64,000 nt of DNA from Demequina sp. NBRC 110055 (lineage in GTDB: Bacteria; Actinomycetota; Actinomycetes; Actinomycetales; Demequinaceae). Below the pieces are notes generated by a model, which worked only from the letters and a program-made list of their open reading frames with translations, was not told the origin of the DNA and ran no database searches. Below are positions 8,967 through 17,641 of the stretch, piece after piece. The position numbers and the translations under genes are program-made. The stretch's first letter is position 1. Each line of letters opens with the position of its first letter. The stretch spans positions 1 to 64,000 of the forward strand of contig NZ_BBRL01000007.1 of assembly GCF_002090135.1 (NCBI RefSeq), given 5' to 3'.

Positions 8967-10673
8967 TTACCCGAACGTGAACGCGTATGCCTGCACGCCC
9001 GGAGTGAACTCCAGGATCATGACGTCGTCGAGCGGCGAGCCGACGTAGAGGTCGTAGAGGTCCGAGGTGCCGTCGACCTCGACGACCCGCTCGTAGTCCT
9101 GGTCGCCGCGCAGCGTCACGCGCACCTCGCCTTCACCCGCCATCACCAGGTGCACGTCCGCCGCGTAGAAGTTCAGCATCAGCATGGAGCCCTCGCCGGC
9201 CGCCTCGGCATACTCCTCGGTCACGGTCCACGGGCCGACGTAGGCGAAGTGGTCGGGCTGGGGGAAGGCATCGTGGCCGTAGTTGGCCGGTTCGTCCTCC
9301 ACCACCTGCCCGGCGTTGTCGGCGTATTGCAGGCGTCCGTAGCCCAGGTAGGTCTCTTGGGTGCGCCCCTCGGTGTGGTTGCCGGCGTCCGCCTCCACAG
9401 TGGCGCCGCCGCTCATGCCCAGCAACTCCTGGATCAGCTGCTCGGTTTCGGCGTAGGCCCCCTCGCCGTAGTGGACCTGGCGCACCCTACCGTCCGTGTC
9501 GATCAGGTAGTGCGCCGGCCAGAAGCGCTGGCTCCATTCGCGCCACGTCTCGAAGTCGTTGTCGATGGCGATGGGGTAATCAATCCCGTAGCGCTCGGCC
9601 GCATCCGCGACGTTCGACACGTCCTTCTCGAACGCGAACTCGGGGGAGTGAACGCCGATGATCGTGAGCCCCGCGTCGCGGTATTTCTCGTCCCACGCGG
9701 TCAGGTATGGGAAGGTGCGCTGGCAGTTAATGCAGGAGTAGGTCCAAAAATCGATCAGCACGGGGCCGTCGAGGTCGTCCAACGAGAGCGCCTCCCCGTC
9801 CGCCGTGTTGAGCCACTCCTGGATGCCGACCAGGTCGCGCGCGGGCCCGCAGTCCTGCAGCACACCGGGATCCCCGGCCTCGCACTCGTCGAAGGTGAGG
9901 GCGTCGCCCGAGGCGGCCGTGGCATCGGCCGCATCCGAGCGCCCGGTGAGATCGTCCAACTCGGAACGCACGGCGTCGTTATCCTCGATCGCCGACTGGG
10001 CATCGGCCAACACCCCTGGCACCCAGCGCTGAAGAGGCTCGGCCACGTTGGTGGCAATGACCAGGGCCGTCGCGACGAGCACCACGCCGGAGCCGATCCT
10101 GATGGCCCGCAGGTGCTCGCGCACCCACCGAATCCGCGAGCCCATCGCCTGGCCAGCGACCCCGAACGCCAGCAGCGGGATCGCGATGCCGACCGAGAAC
10201 GCGAGGGTGAGGCCCACGAGGCCCCACGACAACCCGTTGGTCGCCGCGAGCACGGTAATCGACGCGAGGATGGGCCCCGCGCACGGCACGAACACCAACC
10301 CGAGCGCCAGGCCCATCACGAAGCCGTTACCGTCGCGATCCATCTTCAGCGGCCGGATGCGTTCAAACGGGCGCTGCAGCAGTTCACCCAGTGGCTCGAT
10401 GGCGAGCCCCAGGCCCACCACGGCGAGCACGACGATGCCGGTCCACCTCAGGAGCGCGTCGGGCAGCCCGAGCGACGACAGCAGGATGCCGCCGAGCAGG
10501 GTGAAGAACGCGAAGCTCGTCACGAGCCCGCCGACCACCACGAGCGGGCGCCGGCGCGAGCGCGCGCCGTCCTGGATCGACGACGTGAGGATCGCCGGCA
10601 GCACCGGTAGCACGCACGGGCTGAGGGCCGTGATGATGCCCGACACCAGGCCGACGGCGACAAGGGTGATCAT
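8967..10673 (-). CDS. dipZ: DipZ-like protein: CcdA membrane domain fused to thioredoxin-like domain
   Basis: 568 residues. The CcdA/DsbD-type membrane domain (about 1-235) carries the two conserved Cys (ALSPCVLP near 19 and VFVPCAGP near 133). The extracytoplasmic thioredoxin-like domain has WTYSCINC (CxxC near 314-317). The C-terminal ~150 residues match the beta-sandwich found at the end of DipZ. The protein would carry reducing power from cytosolic thioredoxin to exported thiols. ATG 10673 begins right at the first helix; ATG 10682 (MPRMITL) is an alternative. It lies 109 bp upstream of the lipoprotein gene and may share its transcript. Confidence 0.92.
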   Translation of the reverse strand: MITLVAVGLVSGIITALSPCVLPVLPAILTSSIQDGARSRRRPLVVVGGLVTSFAFFTLLGGILLSSLGLPDALLRWTGIVVLAVVGLGLAIEPLGELLQRPFERIRPLKMDRDGNGFVMGLALGLVFVPCAGPILASITVLAATNGLSWGLVGLTLAFSVGIAIPLLAFGVAGQAMGSRIRWVREHLRAIRIGSGVVLVATALVIATNVAEPLQRWVPGVLADAQSAIEDNDAVRSELDDLTGRSDAADATAASGDALTFDECEAGDPGVLQDCGPARDLVGIQEWLNTADGEALSLDDLDGPVLIDFWTYSCINCQRTFPYLTAWDEKYRDAGLTIIGVHSPEFAFEKDVSNVADAAERYGIDYPIAIDNDFETWREWSQRFWPAHYLIDTDGRVRQVHYGEGAYAETEQLIQELLGMSGGATVEADAGNHTEGRTQETYLGYGRLQYADNAGQVVEDEPANYGHDAFPQPDHFAYVGPWTVTEEYAEAAGEGSMLMLNFYAADVHLVMAGEGEVRVTLRGDQDYERVVEVDGTSDLYDLYVGSPLDDVMILEFTPGVQAYAFTFG

Positions 10674-10741
10674 GCGAGGCATTCGTTGCGGCCGATGCCG
10701 CGGTTGGGTCGTGCGCCAGACCTCACCGATAGCCTGGCGGT

Positions 10742-11575
10742 ATGACCGTGGGATTCGTGTTGGGCGGCGGCGGGGTGCGCGGCGCCACCGAGGTGGGCAT
10801 GCTGCGCGCGCTGTTCGAGGCCGGCGTGACACCGGACCTCATCGTCGGCACGAGCATCGGCGCCCTCAACGGCGCCGCGGTGGCCCACGACCCGAGCCCC
10901 AGCGTGATCGCCACGCTGGAGGCGGCGTGGAACTCGCCCACGGCATCGGCCATCTATGGCGAATGGTGGCCGCGTCAGCTGCGACGGCTCGCGCAGTCCA
11001 AGACTCATCTGAACAATCCTGCCCCGCTGCGCGACATGATCGTGGATCTCGTGGGGGAGGATGCGACGTTCGAGGCGCTTGCCGTGCCGTTTGCGGTGTG
11101 TGCGGCCTCGATCGAACGCGCCGCCGAGACGTGGTTCGACACGGGCCCCGTGATCGACGCGGTGCTCGCCTCGGCCTCCGTGCCCGCGGCGCTGCCCCCC
11201 ACGGTCATCGACGGCGAGCACTACGTCGACGGCGGCATCGTGAACTCCATCCCGCTCGGCGAGGCGATCCGGCGGGGCGCCGACGAGGTGTTCGTGTTGC
11301 AGGTGGGACGCATCGAGGAGTCGTTGGAGGCGCCTCAGAAGCCCTCGGACGTCGCCAAGATTGCCTTCGAGATCTCGCGGCGCCACCGGTTCGCGAGGGA
11401 TATGGCCGATGTCCCCGCTGGGGTCCGTGTGCACGTCCTGCCTTACGGAGGTGCTCAGGACGGAGACGAAAAGCTGGGCGCGTTTCGCCGGCTCGATACG
11501 GTGGGGGCACGCATGGAGGCGGCGTACACGGCGACCGCCGCGTACCTGGAGGAAGCAGGGGTGACGCGCGGGTGA
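10742..11575 (+). CDS. patatin-like phospholipase (RssA family)
   Basis: 277 residues with all patatin landmarks: oxyanion hole GGGGVRG (8-14), nucleophile GTSIG (Ser38) and catalytic Asp in YVDGGIV (near 163). Patatins are Ser-Asp dyad lipid acyl hydrolases; the substrate is unknown. TAGCCT sits 6 nt before the ATG and no Shine-Dalgarno is evident, so the mRNA is probably leaderless. It is translationally coupled to the acyltransferase that follows, suggesting joint phospholipid remodelling. Confidence 0.9.
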   Translation: MTVGFVLGGGGVRGATEVGMLRALFEAGVTPDLIVGTSIGALNGAAVAHDPSPSVIATLEAAWNSPTASAIYGEWWPRQLRRLAQSKTHLNNPAPLRDMIVDLVGEDATFEALAVPFAVCAASIERAAETWFDTGPVIDAVLASASVPAALPPTVIDGEHYVDGGIVNSIPLGEAIRRGADEVFVLQVGRIEESLEAPQKPSDVAKIAFEISRRHRFARDMADVPAGVRVHVLPYGGAQDGDEKLGAFRRLDTVGARMEAAYTATAAYLEEAGVTRG

Positions 11576-12669
11576 GACGCTACTGGAGGCTGCCGCCCGT
11601 GTGGGTGCGCCGTTGCGTGATCGCCCCCGCCATCGTCCTCCTGGCGTTCGTGTGGCTACCCATGACGGCATGGCTCGTCGTGGTCGTCGCCGGTGTGGTG
11701 GCGTGGGCGCTGCCTGGCCGCGTGCGCATCCTGCGCGTGATCTTCATGGCGGGGCTGTATTTGCTGTGGGACGCGCTCGCGCTGGTGTGGATGCTGGGGC
11801 TGTGGGTGATCTCCGGGTTCGGCTGGAAGGTCAACTCGCCATGGTTTCAGCGCCAGCACTACGCGCTCGCGGGCACCATGCTGCGCTCGCTGTTCCGAGC
11901 CGCCAAGTGGACGCTGCGCCTGGACATCGACACCGAGCAATGGGATGTGGACGCCGTCGCGGTGGGACGGCCCCTCATCGTCGTCTCGCGCCATGCGGGA
12001 CCCGGTGACTCGTTCATCATCGTCGAGTCCCTGATCAATCGGTTCCAGCGCGAGCCGGCCATCGTGCTGAAGGACACCCTGCAGTGGGACCCGGCGGTCG
12101 ACGTGCTGCTGAACCGCGTGCCCACTCGGTTCGTGGCGCCGCGGCGCTCACGGAAGCGGGGCGCTCCCGGCGGGGCGCTGTCCATCGCCTCCATGGCAAG
12201 TGAGCTCGAGGCCGAGGACGCCCTGCTGATCTTCCCCGAGGGCGCGAATGCGACTCCCGGGCGCCGCGCCAAGCGCATCGCACAGTTACGCGCGGCGGGC
12301 AGGGAGGCCCTCGCCGAGCGTGCCGAGTCCATGCCGCACGTCATGCCGCCGCATCCCGGCGGCGTGCTGGCCGCCATCGAGGCGTGCCCCGAGGCCGCCG
12401 TGATGGTCGTCGCGCACACCGGCCTCGAGAGGCTCTCGACCGTCGCCGACGTGTGGCGCGAGCTGCCCGTCGATAAGAAGATCACCCTCAAGGGCTGGAC
12501 CGCGCTGCCCGAGGAGATTCCGGCCGGTCGCGACGCACGCGAGGCGTGGCTGTACGACTGGTGGGAGCGGGTGGACGACTGGATCGATGACCACCAGCCC
12601 GAGCCGCTCGAGCCTCGCCGCGTGCGGGCCGGACGCGGCACGCATGCGGGAGGAGGAGAACATGGCTGA
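11572..12669 (+). CDS. lysophospholipid acyltransferase-like protein (PlsC fold)
   Basis: 365 residues from GTG 11572, which overlaps the patatin stop. Two or three hydrophobic helices fill residues ~15-80. The acyltransferase core has H(X4)D as RHAGPGD and the motif FPEGAN, matching PlsC motifs I and III. Such enzymes move an acyl group to a lysophospholipid or glycerol phosphate at the membrane. Coupling to the patatin (deacylation) suggests a deacylation/reacylation pair. The exact acceptor cannot be read from sequence. Confidence 0.85.
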   Translation: MRRYWRLPPVWVRRCVIAPAIVLLAFVWLPMTAWLVVVVAGVVAWALPGRVRILRVIFMAGLYLLWDALALVWMLGLWVISGFGWKVNSPWFQRQHYALAGTMLRSLFRAAKWTLRLDIDTEQWDVDAVAVGRPLIVVSRHAGPGDSFIIVESLINRFQREPAIVLKDTLQWDPAVDVLLNRVPTRFVAPRRSRKRGAPGGALSIASMASELEAEDALLIFPEGANATPGRRAKRIAQLRAAGREALAERAESMPHVMPPHPGGVLAAIEACPEAAVMVVAHTGLERLSTVADVWRELPVDKKITLKGWTALPEEIPAGRDAREAWLYDWWERVDDWIDDHQPEPLEPRRVRAGRGTHAGGGEHG

Positions 12670-13156
12670 GTCGTTCGCGGCCCGCGCGCGGGAGTTCGTC
12701 CGCGACGGCCGATGGGGCATGGTCGCCGTGCAGGGGCTGATGTTCCTCGCCGTGGCGGTGACGGCGCTGCTGCCCGCCCCCGGCCCGGACTTCCCCCAGT
12801 CGCTGTGGGTGTCGCTCGTGCTTGTGGTGGTGGGCTCGGCCGGCGTGCTGTGGACTGGGAGGTCATTGGGTGGCTCGCTCACGCCGTCGCCGGTGCCCAA
12901 CGGCGTGGGGCTCGTGGGCTCGGGCCTGTATCGCTGGGTGCGCCATCCGATGTACACCGCGCTCGTCATCATCTGCCTCGGCGTCGCGGTGGGCTCCGGG
13001 AACTGGACCTGCTACCTCGCGGTGGCCGCGCTCGACGTGTTCTTCGAGATCAAGACGCGCGCCGAGGAACGCTACCTACGGGTCGCCTACCCCGGGTATG
13101 ACGCCTACGCGGCGCGCACCGGGAAGTTCCTGCCGGGACTGGGCAAGGCGAGGTAA
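12662..13156 (+). CDS. isoprenylcysteine carboxyl methyltransferase-family protein
   Basis: 164 residues from ATG 12662 with GGAGGAG upstream; it overlaps the acyltransferase by 8 bp. It has four hydrophobic segments. The C-terminal half carries the ICMT/phospholipid methyltransferase pattern YRWVRHPMY followed by an EERYL segment near residue 140. In bacteria the family methylates small or lipid substrates with S-adenosylmethionine; the substrate here is unknown. As third gene of a coupled trio with two lipid enzymes, a membrane lipid role is reasonable. Confidence 0.82.
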   Translation: MAESFAARAREFVRDGRWGMVAVQGLMFLAVAVTALLPAPGPDFPQSLWVSLVLVVVGSAGVLWTGRSLGGSLTPSPVPNGVGLVGSGLYRWVRHPMYTALVIICLGVAVGSGNWTCYLAVAALDVFFEIKTRAEERYLRVAYPGYDAYAARTGKFLPGLGKAR

Positions 13157-13220
13157 TCGGCGCCAGCGGTGGTGTCCGAAAAGACCGACAGGCCTCGTAT
13201 GTCGCCGGTAGAGTGTCCGT

Positions 13221-13763
13221 ATGGGAACGGACCGCGCGCGACTCTTGCTTCACCCGGTGCGGATGCGCGTCGTCATCGCCTTGAGCGGCGAGGAGCTCAC
13301 CACGCGCGACCTCCAGAAGATCATGCCGGAGGTCCCGCAGGCCTCCCTGTACCGCGCTATCTCGCAGCTCCACGAGGCCGGCGTGATCGAGGTCGTCAGC
13401 TCCGAACGCCGCGGCGGTGCCATGGAGCGCACCTACCGCGCCGTGCCGCGCGAGAGCATCATGACGCAAGAGGAGTTCACGTCCGGCACCGCCGAGGAAT
13501 TCCTCGCGACCATCCAGGCCTTCGCCGACCAGATCGTGTCCACCACCGCCCGGTTCGTCGCCTCACACGAGGACGGCTCGTGGAAGAAGTCGCGCTTCTC
13601 CGTGCGTCACGGTATGAGCTGGCTCACTGAGGCCGAGCGTAACGACCTGACCGGGGAGCTGGCGGCACTCTTCGCGAAGTATGAGGATCGCCCTCGCCGC
13701 GACGGTACCGAGCGCGTCGAGATCAACGTCGCGGTCGTCCCGGACGTCTCACCCGGGCTTTAG
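13221..13763 (+). CDS. winged-helix transcriptional regulator
   Basis: 180 residues. The N-terminal ~75 residues are an ArsR/PadR-like winged helix (HPVRMRVVIAL ... TRDLQ ... ASLYRAISQLHEAGVI, then a wing). The C-terminal helical part (FLATIQAFADQIV ... WLTEAERNDL) is shared with regulators that respond to small ligands. TAGAGT lies 6 nt before the ATG, suggesting a leaderless transcript. It converges with the MFS gene and could regulate it; the 16-bp palindrome upstream of that gene is a candidate site, but this is inference. Confidence 0.8.
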   Translation: MGTDRARLLLHPVRMRVVIALSGEELTTRDLQKIMPEVPQASLYRAISQLHEAGVIEVVSSERRGGAMERTYRAVPRESIMTQEEFTSGTAEEFLATIQAFADQIVSTTARFVASHEDGSWKKSRFSVRHGMSWLTEAERNDLTGELAALFAKYEDRPRRDGTERVEINVAVVPDVSPGL

Positions 13764-13792
13764 CCGCACCGCCGCGGGGTGGGGCGGCCTCG

Positions 13793-15538
13793 CTAGCGCA
13801 TGTACAGCGCGCGGTCGAGCGGCACGGAGGACGTGCTGGCGGCCTGACGCCAGCGCTCCTCGGCTTCGTGACGGTGTGCGGCGGCCTCTTGACGGTCGGC
13901 ATCGGACAGCTCACGCTGACGTAGACGCCACTCGCGGCGGCGCTGCTGCACCTCGTACATGCTCACGCGCGCCATGCGGATGTGGCGTGGCACCGACAGC
14001 ATGACGAGGGTGCGGCGGTCCACCGTCGCGACGACCACGCCGGCGGCCGCGGTGAGCACCAGCGAGAACCACGGCAGCACGGCCGTGGAGAACGTCGCGA
14101 CGACCCAGGCACCCACGATGGGCCCGAGTGCGGAACCCGCGTTGGCGGTAGACGTGTAGACCCCGCCGGCGAGGTCGGTGCGCACGGGCGCGTGACGCAT
14201 TGCCCAGTTGAGCAACGCGGCGACGAGCACGGCCCAGCCGGAGGACAGCAGCACCTGCGCGGCGATGGCCGACCACGGCTGGGCCAGCGCGAGCACCACC
14301 CAGGCCAGCGCGAGGATCGCGCTGCCGACCGCCACGGTGCGCACCGCGTGACGGGCAAGGAACGGGCCGATGGCCAGCGTGGTCCCCACGGCCAGCAGGC
14401 CGCCGATGGCGAACAGCACCGGCACCATCCCGGAAGGCAGGCTCGACACGCCCGTGTAGTACGGGACTACATAGGTCCACGTGGTGCTCATCGACACCGA
14501 GACCAGGAAGGCCACCGCGAGGACGCGGATGAAGGCGTTGCGGTTCGGAAGGTCGCCCAGGACGGCCGGACCGCCCGTGGAGCCGCGCGAGGCCGGCAGC
14601 GACAGAGCGAGCGCCACGGTGACGACGACGCCGGTGGCCACGAGCGCGAAGAACGGCAGCCGCCAGCCGATCGCGGCGCCCATCACCGTGACCACGGGCG
14701 TCCCGAGTACTCCCGCCGCCGCGGAGCCCAGCATGATGCCCGTCACGGAGCGTGCCCGCAGGTGAGGCGCGAACAGGCTCGCCGCGGTGGGAGCGACCAT
14801 CGCCCAGAACAGGGCGTGCGCGCCCGCGGACAGCACGCGGCCCACGGCCAGCACCTCGATGCTCGGCGCGGCCGCCGCCACCCCGACCCCCACGGTCCAC
14901 ACCGCGAAGGCCGCCGTCAGCGCCACGCGGCGGCTCACGCGTTTGGTCGCGAGCGCGAGCGGTACCGCCGCCGCGACGACCGTCAGGGCAAACGCCGTGG
15001 CGAGCAGCCCGACGGTCGCGACCGAGACGCCCAGCCCCTCGGCGATGGCGGGTGTGAGCGCGACAACGGCACCCTCGTTCACGCCGGCGGCGAACGCCCC
15101 GAACGCGAGCACCATCATCGCGATGCGTGCCCGCCGCGGGGTGAGCGAGAGGGCGGCCTCGTCACGCTCGGCGGCCAGCGGCTCATCGAGGACGACGGCC
15201 TCGGGCGAGCCTCCCAGGACCGGCAGCGAGAACGTCGTGGGCTCGGGGTCATACACGGGCACGGGTGCCCAGACGTCGTCGTCAGCGAGCGTGTCCTCGT
15301 CGCTCGGCTCGCCCTCTGCGGCGGGTCCGGCCTCGGAGCCGGGGGCGGCGTCCTCGTCCTCGCTTGGCGTCGCAAACGACCACGTGCCGCCGCCGTGCTC
15401 CTCGGCCCACGCCTCCTCCTCGCCCAGGAGGGGCAGGTCGAGCGTCATGGTCAGCGCATCGGCCGGCGGCTCATAGGTGTCCGCCGTGGTGTCCGGCTCG
15501 TCCGGCGTCCCATCCTGCGGGGCGCGAGGGTCGCTCAC
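13793..15538 (-). CDS. MFS transporter with a long acidic N-terminal extension
   Basis: 581 residues from GTG 15538, which follows AAGGAGG. The first ~130 residues are acidic and Pro/Asp/Glu-rich with no predicted helix. A 12-helix MFS domain (about 140-520) of the sugar/drug-efflux (AraJ-like) type follows, then a charged Arg/Glu-rich tail. Typical relatives are ~400 residues, so both tails are extra. The likely role is proton-driven export of a small molecule; the substrate is unknown. A perfect 16-bp palindrome lies 65 bp upstream. Confidence 0.85.
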   Translation of the reverse strand: MSDPRAPQDGTPDEPDTTADTYEPPADALTMTLDLPLLGEEEAWAEEHGGGTWSFATPSEDEDAAPGSEAGPAAEGEPSDEDTLADDDVWAPVPVYDPEPTTFSLPVLGGSPEAVVLDEPLAAERDEAALSLTPRRARIAMMVLAFGAFAAGVNEGAVVALTPAIAEGLGVSVATVGLLATAFALTVVAAAVPLALATKRVSRRVALTAAFAVWTVGVGVAAAAPSIEVLAVGRVLSAGAHALFWAMVAPTAASLFAPHLRARSVTGIMLGSAAAGVLGTPVVTVMGAAIGWRLPFFALVATGVVVTVALALSLPASRGSTGGPAVLGDLPNRNAFIRVLAVAFLVSVSMSTTWTYVVPYYTGVSSLPSGMVPVLFAIGGLLAVGTTLAIGPFLARHAVRTVAVGSAILALAWVVLALAQPWSAIAAQVLLSSGWAVLVAALLNWAMRHAPVRTDLAGGVYTSTANAGSALGPIVGAWVVATFSTAVLPWFSLVLTAAAGVVVATVDRRTLVMLSVPRHIRMARVSMYEVQQRRREWRLRQRELSDADRQEAAAHRHEAEERWRQAASTSSVPLDRALYMR

Positions 15539-15602
15539 GGGGCCTCCTTTTCCACGACCGATGACCCCTCTCACCAGGCGCGACAGAGCCAGCCGAGTGA
15601 CG

Positions 15603-15618
15603 AGGGGAACGTTCCCCT
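15603..15618. promoter_or_regulatory. 16-bp perfect palindrome, candidate operator
   Basis: AGGGGAACGTTCCCCT is a perfect dyad 65 bp upstream of the MFS start. Its size and position fit a dimeric regulator site. No second copy was noticed in this window. Confidence 0.4.
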
Positions 15619-15719
15619 GAGCCAACTATGGCGCACCCTCAGATGTTCCTGCCAGCAGGCCGAGCCCGGCCACACCCGCGCCGTGGCGACATGCTCCGGT
15701 GAGGCCCGGAGTCGACCGC

Positions 15720-16106
15720 CTACGTCATGGGCCCCATCACGTGAATCCAGTTGCCTGCGGGGTCCTTGAACCAGGCCATGTCGGGCATGTCGCCGTCGGG
15801 GTCACGCGCGATCCCGTCCTCATCGCACCAGTCGAGGCGCTCAAGCGGCACGTCCCGCTCCGCGAGTTGGCGCACGGTCGCGGCGACGTCGCCGACCGTG
15901 AACATGAGCACGGTGTGACTCGCGGGCGTGTGGTCCTCTTTTTCATAGATCAGCGTGGTGCCGCCGCCGGGCAGGTGGAGCCGGAGCATGGGGCCGCCGG
16001 CGTCGAACTCCTCACCGTCGAGGCCAAGGGTGTCGAGGTAGAACGTCGCCGCCTTCGCCACGGAGTCGGTGGAGAAGGCGCTGGACGCGGTGCTGTGGTC
16101 AAGCAT
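15720..16106 (-). CDS. VOC-family (glyoxalase/bleomycin-resistance fold) protein
   Basis: 128 residues from ATG 16106, with GGGAGG 5 nt upstream. It shows two beta-alpha-beta-beta-beta units typical of the vicinal-oxygen-chelate fold, ending in the signature DPAGNWIHVMG. Family members include glyoxalases, extradiol dioxygenases and binding proteins. The metal-ligand set cannot be decided, so an enzyme activity is not assigned. It diverges from the permease at 16183. Confidence 0.82.
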   Translation of the reverse strand: MLDHSTASSAFSTDSVAKAATFYLDTLGLDGEEFDAGGPMLRLHLPGGGTTLIYEKEDHTPASHTVLMFTVGDVAATVRQLAERDVPLERLDWCDEDGIARDPDGDMPDMAWFKDPAGNWIHVMGPMT

Positions 16107-16182
16107 GGGGACCTCCCGAGGTGCGTCGTTGCCGTGACCTCCAGTGTGCGCTCGTCGCGCGCGGCGCGCGCGACGTGTCACC

Positions 16183-17352
16183 ATGTGCGCTGTGATCCTT
16201 CGCTTGGGGCTCGCCCTGAGCGCCCTGACGGCCCTCGCGTACGCCTTCGGCGTCCTGACGGCCGATGCCGTGGTGGCGACCATGCACCGGACCGCCCCGG
16301 TACTCGCCTTTGCGGCGGCGATCACGGTGGTGGCCGACGTCGCCGCGCGCGCCGGCGTCTTCGAGTCGGCGGCCCATGGGGTGACGCGCGCGGCCCGCGG
16401 CAGCCGGCGGCGCCTCTTTGCCCTGGTGATCCTCGTCGCCGTGGTGTGTACGGCCTTCTTGTCGCTCGACACCACGGCCGTGCTGCTCACGCCGGTCGTG
16501 GTCGTGATGGCGCGCCGCACCGGGTCCGCGGTCCTTCCGTTCGCTCTCGCGACCGTGTGGCTCGCGAACACCGCCTCCCTGACGCTGCCCGTGTCCAACC
16601 TCACGAACCTGCTGGCCGTAGACGCCCTGGGAGACCCGAGCCCTGCGACGTGGTTGCGGGACGTCGCGCCCGCCGGGGCGGCGACCATCGCCGTCACCGT
16701 GGTGGCGCTCGCGGTCGTGTCCCGCGGCACCGTCGCCGGTCGATTCGCGCAGCCCGTCCTCGAGGCGCCGCGCGACACGGTCCTGTGGCGCGCGTGCGCC
16801 ACGGTGCTCGCCGTCGCACTGCCCGCGCTGCTCCTGCCGGTCGAGCCGTGGATCCCGGCGACGGTAGCCGCTGTCGTCATGAGCGTGGCCGCGTGGGCGC
16901 GTCGCGACCAGGGGGCGCCCTTCCGCGCCTGGTGGCGTGACGTCCCGTGGGCGGTGCTCGTGTTCGCCGCGGGACTGTTCGGGGCGGCGGCCGCCGTCCA
17001 CGCCGCTCTCGCGGACGTGCTCGCGGTGCCCGAGCTCGGCTCGGGGACGGGAGCCATCCTCGCGACCGCGGGCGCGGGGCTGGTGGGCGCGAACGCGATC
17101 GACAACCTGCCAGCTTTCTTGCTGCTCGAGCCGCTGGGCTCGACCCCGGCGCTGCTGACCGCGCTTCTCGTGGGCGTCAACGCGGGCCCGCTCATCACGC
17201 CGTGGGCGTCGCTCGCGACGTTGCTGTGGCATCGTCAGTTGGTGGCGGCGGGGGTGGAGGTGCCGTGGCGGCGCTACGTCCTGTACGGCGCCGTGCTGGC
17301 GCCCGCCGCGGTGGTGGCCGGCGCTGCGGTGGTGATCATCACCACGGGATAA
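16183..17352 (+). CDS. SLC13/ArsB-like permease
   Basis: 389 residues, about 10-11 transmembrane helices. It has the two-fold repeat layout of the ion-transporter superfamily: LSLDTTAVLLTPVV and NTASLTLPVSNLTN in the first half and GANAIDNLPAF ... GVNAGPLITPWAS in the second. The N/D/P-rich re-entrant motifs (VSNLTN and NAGPLITP) match ArsB/NhaD arsenite or anion pumps. Arsenite export is possible but no arsenic-specific gene is adjacent. No Shine-Dalgarno precedes ATG 16183; upstream frame is Arg-rich and was not used. Confidence 0.82.
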   Translation: MCAVILRLGLALSALTALAYAFGVLTADAVVATMHRTAPVLAFAAAITVVADVAARAGVFESAAHGVTRAARGSRRRLFALVILVAVVCTAFLSLDTTAVLLTPVVVVMARRTGSAVLPFALATVWLANTASLTLPVSNLTNLLAVDALGDPSPATWLRDVAPAGAATIAVTVVALAVVSRGTVAGRFAQPVLEAPRDTVLWRACATVLAVALPALLLPVEPWIPATVAAVVMSVAAWARRDQGAPFRAWWRDVPWAVLVFAAGLFGAAAAVHAALADVLAVPELGSGTGAILATAGAGLVGANAIDNLPAFLLLEPLGSTPALLTALLVGVNAGPLITPWASLATLLWHRQLVAAGVEVPWRRYVLYGAVLAPAAVVAGAAVVIITTG

Positions 17353-17396
17353 CGGTGACCTCGCCGCCCGGCCGCGGCATCGGCCCTCGTCTGTCG

Positions 17397-17402
17397 TACA
17401 CT
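17397..17402 (+). promoter_or_regulatory. -10 element of the ileS T-box transcript
   Basis: TACACT lies just before the T-box leader and would start transcription near 17409. The -35 region is poor. Confidence 0.45.
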
Positions 17403-17404
17403 TA

Positions 17405-17641
17405 ACGCACCAGCGTCGACCCGGCCATCACCGGTGAGCTTGCGGAAGAAAGGGATGCGCAGTTGACGGCGTCCCCAGTAGAACCGCACGGGCAGCCCGT
17501 CACAGCGGCGTCTTCGTGGCAGCGGAGGCATGAGTGGCACTCGTCAGGGTGCAAGCGAGGTGGTACCGCGCAGCGGCCGTGAGACACGCACGGCGAGGCG
17601 TCCTCGTACGAAGGCTAGCGACCCGACGAGGACCACCCCAT
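17405..17641 (+). promoter_or_regulatory. isoleucine T-box leader (translational type) of ileS
   Basis: A short Stem I carries an ATC (Ile) specifier at 17427-17429 between CCGG arms, followed by GGTGAGC. The invariant T-box sequence AGGTGGTACCGCG is at 17558-17570, its TGGT bulge pairing with the uncharged tRNA 3' end. Downstream, GTCCTCGT (17600-17607) is complementary to ACGAGGAC (17626-17633), which holds the ileS Shine-Dalgarno. This is the actinobacterial class: uncharged tRNAIle frees the ribosome site rather than preventing termination. The short Stem I is as in Mycobacterium/Nocardia ileS T-boxes. Confidence 0.93.

Noticed and set aside
9150..10610. 486-codon open frame opposite dipZ
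   Set aside because: The minus strand encodes the CcdA and thioredoxin motifs; this frame has none.
13982..15769. 595-codon open frame opposite the MFS gene
   Set aside because: Arg/Gly/His-rich shadow; the minus-strand frame has transmembrane helices and a proper ribosome site.
15720..17352. Arsenic-resistance pair (VOC lyase plus ArsB)
   Set aside because: The VOC protein lacks the vicinal cysteines expected for a C-As lyase and no ArsR or ArsC adjoins; divergent placement alone is weak.
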